Position numbers and translations under genes: made by a program. The notes below the pieces were generated by a model. The model searched no databases. It had not been told where the DNA came from and saw only the letters and a list, made by a program, of their open reading frames with translations. From assembly GCA_003555285.1 (NCBI GenBank), contig PWGH01000030.1, positions 1 through 6,088 on the forward strand: a stretch of DNA of 6,088 nt, read 5' to 3'. This document shows, piece after piece, positions 1-3,508 of the stretch (positions are counted from its first letter, which is position 1; each line of letters starts with the position of its first letter). The DNA is from Thioalkalivibrio sp. (GTDB taxonomy: Bacteria > Pseudomonadota > Gammaproteobacteria > Ectothiorhodospirales > Ectothiorhodospiraceae).

Positions 1-1
1 G

Positions 2-154
2 CTGAGGACCAACCCGCGTATCGGGGAACAACTCTTCGCGTTCGAACCGCGGGAGGTCCGGCGGCTGCTCGTCGGACACTATGAAATGCGCTACGAGATT
101 CAGGGGACGACGATCTATGTGGTGCGTCTGTGGCACACGCGCGAGGAACGGTGA
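2..154 (+). CDS. ParE/RelE-family toxin, C-terminal part (5' end outside window)
   Basis: The open frame enters from the left edge and gives the last 50 residues of a small protein, ending at TGA 152-154. It reads as a RelE/ParE-superfamily C-terminus: an Arg-rich segment (EVRRLLVGHYEMRYEI), then the strand IYVVRLWHTREER. This matches the family pattern of 'lR.l.vg.Y.irY.i', a hydrophobic strand and 'H.R' at the end. Members of the family are either ribosome-dependent mRNA endonucleases (RelE) or gyrase poisons (ParE); which applies here cannot be decided from the tail. The antitoxin would lie upstream, outside the window. The gene converges on the minus-strand BrnA-like gene, with a REP-like hairpin between them. 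Confidence 0.72.
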   Translation: MRTNPRIGEQLFAFEPREVRRLLVGHYEMRYEIQGTTIYVVRLWHTREER

Positions 155-190
155 AACTGGGGAGAACCGGCACCCACCTCAGCCGCGCCT

Positions 191-222
191 GCGGCGCGTT
201 CGCGGGCGGGGCCCGTTCCTAC
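191..222. repeat. REP-like palindrome, copy 1
   Basis: A 32-bp unit with stem CGGGC (203-207), loop GGG and stem GCCCG (211-215), followed by TTCCTAC. It matches copy 2 at 2959-2990 in 27 of 32 positions, including a compensatory G:C to A:T change in the stem. The reverse complement resembles the pseudomonad REP core GTAGGAGCGGGC. It lies between two convergent genes, a typical REP position. Confidence 0.7.
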
Positions 223-237
223 ACGAGGGCATCGGCG

Positions 238-537
238 CTATGGCAATTGCTCCGGCTCGTGATGCTTAAGCCAGTCCTGCAAGGCTGCGTCCATGCGTCG
301 CTGCCAACCGGAGCCAGTCGCACGAAAGCGTCGCACCAGCGGCTCGGAGAGCCGCACCGCTACGCGTTCCCTGCCGGAATCCGCCTCGGGGCGGACCGCG
401 CGAAGGCGGGCGTCATTCCATTCGTCATCGCTCAGGACAGGGTTATCGGGATCGTCCGCAGCGGCTGCCGTAAGGGCTGCCTCCTCCTCGGGTGTGGGCA
501 GGATCACCCTTCGGCCCGATTTGGTTTTCAGATGCAT
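238..537 (-). CDS. brnA: BrnA-family antitoxin, orphan
   Basis: A 99-residue protein. The N-terminal part has KTKSGRRVILPTPEEEAAL and an acidic linker (residues about 27-40). The C-terminal half is a ribbon-helix-helix (RHH) segment, VAVRLSEPLVRRFRATG then GWQRRMDAALQDWLKHH, the hallmark of BrnA antitoxins (the 'FRATG.GWQ.R...AL..W' pattern). BrnA normally neutralises the RelE-fold RNase BrnT and represses the brnTA operon. brnT normally lies immediately upstream, but here the 55 bp before this start hold only a solo IS200/IS605-like right end, so the antitoxin appears orphaned. The ATG at 537 has no convincing Shine-Dalgarno (SD) sequence. Family assignment is good; function without BrnT is unknown. 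Confidence 0.75.
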   Translation of the reverse strand: MHLKTKSGRRVILPTPEEEAALTAAAADDPDNPVLSDDEWNDARLRAVRPEADSGRERVAVRLSEPLVRRFRATGSGWQRRMDAALQDWLKHHEPEQLP

Positions 538-560
538 AGCGGTTTACCAAAATTGCGCGA

Positions 561-596
561 GAAGCCCCCCGGCTTTAGCCGTGGGGAGGATGTCAA
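561..596 (+). mobile_element. Solo right end of an IS200/IS605-type (tnpB-linked) element
   Basis: A hairpin with outer stem CCCC (565-568)/GGGG (583-586) and inner stem CGGCT/AGCCG (570-574/577-581), followed by AGGATGTCAA (587-596). From general knowledge, this hairpin-plus-tip layout is found at the 3' ends of tnpB-bearing elements, where it also forms the end of the omega-RNA. No tnpB lies to its left. The 14 nt GGGGAGGATGTCAA recur exactly at 5575-5588. The stop codon of the neighbouring parD is read from the complement of its terminal GTCAA. Confidence 0.65.
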
Positions 597-838
597 TTCG
601 GAGCGGCGATTCTGGACAGCGCCTCGGCTTCGATTTCATCCATGGTTCGCTGGCCCTCACCAGTGGCGAGGGCCTCGTCCACCATAGCCTGGATCTGGGC
701 GATTTTGGCGGAACGTTCCTGATCGCGCCGTATCAGGTCACGGACATAATCACTCGCGTTACTGTATCGACCTGAGCGAGAACGCTGATCAACCCAGGCT
801 TTCATCGCATCGGGTAAGGAAACATTCATCGTTGCCAT
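593..838 (-). CDS. parD: ParD-like RHH antitoxin, orphan
   Basis: An 81-residue antitoxin of the ParD/CC2985 type. It has an N-terminal RHH strand (MNVSLPDAMKAWVDQR), the signature SGRYSNASDYVRDLIRRDQER, and a charged C-terminal helix that should bind a ParE toxin. The start ATG at 838 is chosen over an in-frame TTG at 877 because GGAGGT (850-845) lies 6 nt ahead and homology begins with MATMNVSLP. A strong promoter precedes it. A parE gene would be expected directly downstream, but the coding frame runs into a solo IS right end, from which its TGA (595-593) derives. The last residues (SRIAAPN) may therefore be truncated relative to the ancestor. ParD proteins repress their own operon; this one may still act as a repressor or as an antitoxin in trans. 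Confidence 0.82.
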   Translation of the reverse strand: MATMNVSLPDAMKAWVDQRSRSGRYSNASDYVRDLIRRDQERSAKIAQIQAMVDEALATGEGQRTMDEIEAEALSRIAAPN

Positions 839-857
839 AACACCACCTCCATGCCTG

Positions 858-887
858 ATTATGGCAATCTTTGTCAATTGTTGTCAA
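858..887 (-). promoter_or_regulatory. Promoter of the parD-like gene
   Basis: On the minus strand, TTGACA (887-882, perfect -35) and CATAAT (863-858, 5 of 6 matches to -10) are separated by 18 bp. Transcription would start near 851, just ahead of the GGAGGT SD of the parD gene. An inverted TGCC/GGCA pair (852-855, 863-866) flanks the -10. Confidence 0.65.
871..887. promoter_or_regulatory. TTGTCAA direct repeat, possible ParD operator
   Basis: TTGTCAA occurs at 871-877 and exactly 10 bp later at 881-887, the second copy covering the -35 box. A spacing of about one helical turn suits cooperative binding of RHH dimers, so autoregulation by the ParD-like protein is plausible. This is inference from spacing and position only. 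Confidence 0.45.
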
Positions 888-929
888 GGATGCGTCTACA
901 CACCCATACGCAAGAACCGAAGGCTCCCT

Positions 930-1013
930 ACCGTCATCTCGAGGGCCGAAGGTCCGTGGCGATCCAGCGGCGTGTGGACTGCCGCGTCGCCTGCGGCTCC
1001 TCGCAGTGACGGT
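930..1013. repeat. 84-bp imperfect inverted repeat (MITE-like)
   Basis: The left arm starts ACCGTCATCTCGAGG and the right arm, read on the other strand, starts ACCGTCACTGCGAGG. The arms stay similar over about 37 bp each (CCGTGGCGATCC against CGCGGCAGTCC) with a short centre. This resembles dispersed palindromic repeats with 'GTCATTGCGAGG' ends seen in many bacterial genomes. Its right edge coincides with the place where the fitB reading frame stops resembling a PIN toxin. A related half-copy lies at 5319-5341. It carries no transposase gene. Confidence 0.7.
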
Positions 1014-1065
1014 GGGGCGGCAGGATTCTGAATTCCGAGAGGACGTTGGTGTCCAGCAGGATCAA
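1014..1065 (-). pseudogene. fitB: fitB-like PIN toxin, 5' remnant cut by an inverted repeat
   Basis: The FitA-like antitoxin gene ends in TTGA, and the overlapping TTG (1065-1063) opens a frame reading ILLDTNVLSEFRI. This is the N-terminus of FitB/VapC PIN ribonucleases, including the first catalytic Asp (LLDTN). After about 15-17 codons the frame enters the 84-bp inverted repeat and stops at TGA 936-934, giving 43 codons in all. The other catalytic acids and the rest of the PIN fold are gone, and no PIN C-terminus was found beyond the repeat in 878-929. The toxin must be inactive. The overlap matches the usual fitAB arrangement, which supports the call. Confidence 0.75.
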
Positions 1066-1310
1066 TCGGGCCGATCCAACGCAACGGGAGGACGCGGCAA
1101 GCTGCGCTTGGGCAGCGGCAAGTCACCCACCACATCACGAAACCGACTGACCAGCCGGCTGCCGAGGCCGCCTTCCGAAGCAGGCCCCATCAATTCCTGG
1201 CGCAGAATGCTGCGGACCTCCTCTTCCATGGATCGCCCGTGCTCAACGGCGCGAATACGCAGATGGGTCTTGAGGGCCTCGTCGACGTTACGAATCGTGA
1301 GGGTTGCCAT
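1062..1310 (-). CDS. fitA: FitA-like RHH antitoxin
   Basis: An 82-residue protein. Residues 1-40 form a classic FitA/VapB-type RHH domain, beginning MATLTIRNVDEALKTHLRIR and continuing AVEHGRSMEEEVRSILRQEL. The remaining residues form the less conserved toxin-binding tail. FitA binds DNA as a dimer through the RHH and occupies the active site of the PIN RNase FitB; the pair represses its own operon. The start ATG at 1310 has GGAGGT (1321-1316) 5 nt upstream. Its toxin survives only as a 5' stub, so the antitoxin is functionally orphaned. A palindrome TGCTAGCA upstream could be its operator. The RHH is intact and length is usual, so the protein is probably folded. Confidence 0.85.
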   Translation of the reverse strand: MATLTIRNVDEALKTHLRIRAVEHGRSMEEEVRSILRQELMGPASEGGLGSRLVSRFRDVVGDLPLPKRSLPRPPVALDRPD

Positions 1311-1339
1311 GGGGCACCTCCCGGAATCCGAATGACAGC

Positions 1340-1350
1340 ATTGCTAGCAT
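1340..1350. promoter_or_regulatory. Palindrome TGCTAGCA upstream of fitA, possible operator
   Basis: ATTGCTAGCAT is a near-perfect palindrome about 30 bp upstream of the fitA start. From memory, the gonococcal FitAB operator uses TGCTATCA half-sites, one base different from TGCTAGCA. The centre also supplies the TAG stop of the truncated antitoxin frame at 1344-1547. Confidence 0.35.
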
Positions 1351-1547
1351 AGCGTGGGATCGCGAGGGCTGGAGGCTTCGGCAACGGTGCGCAAGGCCAG
1401 CAGGCCGGCCGCGCGATCCTCGGGATCATCGAGAGAAGCCATCGCAGCCTTCAGATACGCCACGGCAAGCTCGGGATCCGCACGCAATTCCCGAACTTCG
1501 GCTTCGTGGTGGGATACGGCGGCTTTTTTCAGAGTGAATCTGGCCAC
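1344..1547 (-). CDS. HI1420-type antitoxin, N-terminal half only
   Basis: A 67-residue frame starting at GTG 1547. The segment AEVRELRADPELAVAYLKAAM and then LLALRTVAEA matches the N-terminal half of HI1420/HigA-like addiction-module antitoxins ('L..DPE.A..YL.AAL...D....LLALR.VAEA'). In that family a Cro/XRE-type HTH follows ('GG...A...GL....LYR'). Here the frame turns to unrelated SSPRDPTLC and stops in the fitA upstream region, so the DNA-binding half is lost. It overlaps the end of the ParE toxin gene by 19 nt, as if it were the third gene of the relB-parE operon. Its own HigB/Gp49-like toxin is not present nearby. It is probably a remnant; a short protein is still encoded. Confidence 0.6.
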   Translation of the reverse strand: MARFTLKKAAVSHHEAEVRELRADPELAVAYLKAAMASLDDPEDRAAGLLALRTVAEASSPRDPTLC

Positions 1548-1813
1548 TGCTGTGCACCATGAAGAATGCGGAGAATGAGCACCGAACCCGTACGCACCTG
1601 ATAGGCGACGATAAACGGTGTTCCCTGAACGACCAGTTCCCGTGTGCCCTCCACCCGCCCGGAACGCCCGATTTCCGGAAACTCTTTCAGGAGGTTCAGT
1701 TGCTTGCTCAGGGCTCCGTCTACAGCCAACGCAGCCGACGGACTATCCAGCGCGATATCGTCGAAGATCTGCTCGCGGTCCTGCACCGCGTGCGTCGTCC
1801 ACACCAACCTCAC
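1529..1813 (-). CDS. parE: RelE/ParE-family toxin, intact
   Basis: A 94-residue toxin of normal family length. The core has an N-terminal strand (MRLVWTTHAVQDREQIFDDIA), a helical hairpin, then FPEIGRSGRVEGTRELVV, a strand reading FIVAYQV, and the closing VLILRILHGAQQWP. These are the standard RelE/ParE landmarks (GR.GRV.GTREL, Y.V.Y.V, ILR.LH..Q.WP). Members either cleave ribosomal mRNA or poison gyrase; this subgroup is usually annotated RelE/ParE without proof. The start is GTG at 1813, which overlaps the antitoxin stop as GTGA, indicating translational coupling. With the upstream RelB-like protein it is the only complete TA pair wholly inside the window. Confidence 0.88.
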   Translation of the reverse strand: MRLVWTTHAVQDREQIFDDIALDSPSAALAVDGALSKQLNLLKEFPEIGRSGRVEGTRELVVQGTPFIVAYQVRTGSVLILRILHGAQQWPDSL

Positions 1814-2112
1814 CGGCCGGCCTTCTCCATCAGGGCATCCCGTTTCGCCGCAAACCGTGCCTCAACCTCTTCGTGTTCGAGATGCGGAGCCACATCATCG
1901 AGCGCTGCGCGTACCTTGGCACGAAACCATGCATCGTACGCCTCGGGCTTCGCCGCCAGTTCGAGCGGCAGCGCACCTTCGTTGGCAATCCGCGTCAGCA
2001 GCATGCGGACCGCATCCGAAACCGTCAGCCCGAGCCCCTCGAGTACCGCCGACGCGCGATCCTTCACATCCGGATCAACCCGCGTTTGCACCAGAGCATT
2101 ATTGGCCGCCAT
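1810..2112 (-). CDS. relB: RelB/DinJ-family antitoxin
   Basis: A 100-residue antitoxin. The N-terminus NNALVQTRVDPDVKDRASAVL followed by LGLTVSDAVRMLLTRIANEGALP is the RelB/DinJ RHH signature. The tail (residues about 55-100) is charged and helical, as expected for the toxin-wrapping region. ATG 2112 is preferred over GTG 2115 because GGAG lies 7 nt upstream of the ATG. The gene precedes and overlaps the ParE toxin by 4 nt. RelB proteins neutralise the toxin and repress the operon; the 8-bp palindrome AATGCATT beside the candidate -10 is a possible operator. No damage is visible. Confidence 0.87.
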   Translation of the reverse strand: MAANNALVQTRVDPDVKDRASAVLEGLGLTVSDAVRMLLTRIANEGALPLELAAKPEAYDAWFRAKVRAALDDVAPHLEHEEVEARFAAKRDALMEKAGR

Positions 2113-2143
2113 CACTGATCTCCAAGAATGCAGTCAGGACCCA

Positions 2144-2156
2144 ATTGTAATGCATT
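2144..2156 (-). promoter_or_regulatory. Candidate -10 and operator of relB-parE
   Basis: On the minus strand TACAAT (2149-2144, 5 of 6) would give a start near 2137 and a leader of about 25 nt with GGAG. No good -35 is seen at 16-18 bp. The perfect palindrome AATGCATT (2149-2156) abuts it, as expected of an autoregulated TA promoter. Confidence 0.4.
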
Positions 2157-2243
2157 TGAATGACGCCCGCACGGCGCATTGGCTTACAGGCACGGTACGA
2201 GGGCCCTAGGCTTCCCCACCCGTCACCGCGTGGCAGTGCTCCT

Positions 2244-2270
2244 GTGGAGCGTGCCTGCACGCGAAGCGGC
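2244..2270. repeat. REP-like palindrome, copy 3 (opposite orientation)
   Basis: Stem GCGTGC (2249-2254), loop CT, stem GCACGC (2257-2262), preceded by GTGGA and followed by GAAGCGGC. This is the layout of the reverse complement of copies 1 and 2 (GTAGAAGCGAGC...GCTCGCGAA), with more divergence. It lies just beyond the 3' end of the MarR-type gene. No T-run follows, so it is not a typical terminator. Confidence 0.5.
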
Positions 2271-2302
2271 GTCTTCTTCGGCCGCCACGCCGGCCCGGCC
2301 GC

Positions 2303-2626
2303 TCACGTACCGGCCTCCCCCCGCAACTCCCGCCGCAGCATCTCGATCTCCTGCTCGATCGCCCGGTACTCCGCCTGCTTCAGCGCCAGGAAGGCGCGGG
2401 TCACGCGCAGCTTCTCGGCAAGACCCGCCGGGGTGAGCAGGTAAAGGTAGGCGCGCTTGCGGTGGCTCTTGCGGAGGTTCTCGGCCTTGATCCATCCCTT
2501 GTCGATCAGCGCGCGCAGAACGCAGTTCGTCGCCCCCAGGCTGATGCCCAGGACATCGGCCAGCTCGCGCTGAACGACGCGACTCAAAAACTGAAGGCGA
2601 TTTAGCTGTTCGGGGTCGATGTTCAA
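2303..2626 (-). CDS. MarR_EPS-type winged-helix regulator
   Basis: A 107-residue protein. A winged HTH covers residues about 8-72: QRELADVLGISLGATN, CVLRALIDKGWIKAENLRKS and RKRAYLYLLTPAGLAEKLR. A C-terminal helix AEYRAIEQEIEMLRREL (about 83-102) is likely a coiled coil. This closely follows the MarR-family 'EPS-associated' regulator pattern (QRELA..LG.SLG..N..L.ALI.KGW.KA.N...S..K..Y.YLLTP.G), although no exopolysaccharide gene is present. The loop before QRELA looks about two residues shorter than usual. The TTG start at 2626 is chosen because its TTGA overlaps the nucleotidyltransferase stop and AAGGGA (2640-2635) lies 8 nt ahead. It is thus translationally coupled to the upstream gene and may regulate it or act as its partner. 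Confidence 0.78.
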   Translation of the reverse strand: MNIDPEQLNRLQFLSRVVQRELADVLGISLGATNCVLRALIDKGWIKAENLRKSHRKRAYLYLLTPAGLAEKLRVTRAFLALKQAEYRAIEQEIEMLRRELRGEAGT

Positions 2627-2922
2627 AGAAGTTGTCCCTTCTCCTGGGCAACCCGATGGACCGTGTGTCGGCGGAGGTTCGGAGCGGAGAGGACGACATC
2701 GACGGAACGCCCATCCAATCGGCGGCTGAGCATGGCCGAGAGCCGCGCCGAAACCAGCGCGGGGCGTTCTACCGGCCAATCGAACTCGACGAGCACATCC
2801 ACATCGCCGCCGCGCCCCGTATCGTCCAGGCGTGAACCAAACACGCGAACGCGTGTGTCGGAACCGCATTCGCGGCGGACCACTTCACGGATCGTTTGCC
2901 TGTGTTCCGGACTGAGACGCAT
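2623..2922 (-). CDS. Minimal nucleotidyltransferase (MNT family)
   Basis: A 99-residue protein of the DNA polymerase-beta superfamily. It has the motif VFGSR (residues 27-31) with GS at 29-30, then D40-V-D42 in GGDVDVLVEF, and a third acidic residue D75 in RSVDVVL. This gives the complete set of three metal-binding carboxylates. The C-terminus PNLRRHTVHRVAQEKGQLL is typical of small stand-alone MNT proteins. Such enzymes transfer NMP groups; several act in type VII (MNT-HEPN) or type IV (AbiE) TA systems. No HEPN partner is adjacent. The next gene is a winged-helix protein overlapping by TTGA, so the two are coupled. No SD precedes ATG 2922, and a TACAAT box 7 bp upstream suggests a leaderless message. 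Confidence 0.8.
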   Translation of the reverse strand: MRLSPEHRQTIREVVRRECGSDTRVRVFGSRLDDTGRGGDVDVLVEFDWPVERPALVSARLSAMLSRRLDGRSVDVVLSAPNLRRHTVHRVAQEKGQLL

Positions 2923-2929
2923 GAGGTGG

Positions 2930-2935
2930 ATTGTA
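2930..2935 (-). promoter_or_regulatory. Candidate -10 of the nucleotidyltransferase operon
   Basis: TACAAT (5 of 6) on the minus strand ends 7 bp before the ATG at 2922, so transcription would start at about the start codon. No clear -35 was seen. The upstream side is occupied by REP copy 2. Confidence 0.35.
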
Positions 2936-2958
2936 GCAGGGGCTTCGCGGCTTCACGG

Positions 2959-2990
2959 GCGGCGCGTTCGCGAGCAGGGCTCGCTTCTAC
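2959..2990. repeat. REP-like palindrome, copy 2
   Basis: Stem GCGAGC (2970-2975), loop AGG, stem GCTCGC (2979-2984), then TTCTAC. It differs from copy 1 at 5 of 32 positions and keeps base pairing. It closely resembles the pseudomonad REP core (TTCGCGAGCAGG, then GCTCGC and TCCTAC). No RAYT transposase is present; the nearby TnpA is of ordinary IS200 type. Confidence 0.72.
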
Positions 2991-3017
2991 CAACCCGCGC
3001 CGCAGTGCTCCGCCTAT

Positions 3018-3070
3018 AGCCGCGCAACGGCTTAGGGGGTGGTGAAGCGGCGCATGGCGCGCAGCGCCAT
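3018..3070. repeat. Subterminal hairpins at the presumed left end of the IS
   Basis: Two hairpins: AGCCG/CGGCT with a 5-nt loop (3018-3032), and a perfect ATGGCGC-GCA-GCGCCAT (3054-3070) that ends on the tnpA stop codon. IS200/IS605 ends are recognised as single-stranded hairpins, so one of these may be the TnpA site. The second could alternatively help terminate tnpA, though no T-run follows. Confidence 0.45.
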
Positions 3071-3486
3071 CACTCCGGTGCTTCCTGCTGTTCGATGTAT
3101 TGCTTTAGCACCGAGAGTGGCGCACCGCCGACGGTGATGATGCAGTAACGGCGAGACCAGAACACCGGCTTGCGCCCGTAGTAACGCTGCAAGTGCGCTC
3201 CGTATTCCTTTCGGATCAGTCGTGAGGTGACGGTCTTGAGATTATTCACGAACGCAGACGGCGCAGTGCGCGGCGTCAACTCCAGGAGCAGATGCACATG
3301 ATCCGGTTCGCCGTTGAACTCCAGAACCTCGCCGTCCCACTTCTCGGTAGTGGCCCGAGCGATTTCATCCAGGCGGGAGAGCATCGGTTTCGTGATGCAC
3401 TTTCGGCGGTACTTGGTCACCACAACCAAATGGTACTGGAGCCTGTATGTGCAGTGATATAAACGGTTTAGCACTTGTGAACTCAT
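3070..3486 (-). CDS. tnpA: TnpA, Y1 HUH transposase of IS200/IS605 family
   Basis: A 138-residue transposase, close to the usual 130-155. It carries the strand HLVVVTKYRRKCI, the HUH metal-binding motif H63-V64-H65 in DHVHLLLEL, and the C-terminal helix GGAPLSVLKQYIEQQ with catalytic Y130 and downstream Q134. These enzymes excise and insert single-stranded DNA at short target sites through a 5'-phosphotyrosine intermediate, without target duplication. The start ATG at 3486 is preferred over an in-frame TTG at 3495, because the family N-terminus is short and TATACT (3500-3495) would put transcription near 3487. There is no SD, so translation may be leaderless. The protein looks complete and potentially active. 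Confidence 0.93.
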   Translation of the reverse strand: MSSQVLNRLYHCTYRLQYHLVVVTKYRRKCITKPMLSRLDEIARATTEKWDGEVLEFNGEPDHVHLLLELTPRTAPSAFVNNLKTVTSRLIRKEYGAHLQRYYGRKPVFWSRRYCIITVGGAPLSVLKQYIEQQEAPE

Positions 3487-3502
3487 ATTAACCAAGTATA
3501 AT
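3475..3502 (+). promoter_or_regulatory. tnpB promoter, interleaved with that of tnpA
   Basis: TTGTGA (3475-3480, 4 of 6) and a perfect TATAAT (3497-3502) are spaced by 16 bp. The -10 ends 6 bp before the tnpB ATG at 3509, so the message would begin at or next to the start codon. On the other strand TATACT (3500-3495, 5 of 6) lies 8 bp before the tnpA ATG. The two -10 boxes share bases, so the genes should compete for polymerase. Confidence 0.55.
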
Positions 3503-3508
3503 TAGTGC

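Noticed and set aside
593..877. Longer parD start at TTG 877
   Set aside because: This start lies upstream of the -10 box, and the extra residues (TKIAIIRHGGGV) are not part of the family; ATG 838 has the SD sequence.
896..1138. A minus-strand frame of 80 codons running through the inverted repeat
   Set aside because: It is out of frame with fitB, overlaps fitA, has no ribosome site and is low-complexity GC translation.
238..2300. Integron cassette array, suggested by many small same-strand genes
   Set aside because: No attC-type GTTRRRY/RYYYAAC pairs flank the genes, and several genes overlap as operons rather than forming single-gene cassettes.
2959..3486. RAYT-type REP transposase, because a REP-like hairpin lies near a Y1 transposase
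   Set aside because: The protein has the short length and C-terminal helix of classical IS200/IS605 TnpA, sits head-to-head with tnpB, and only one side has a REP-like hairpin.
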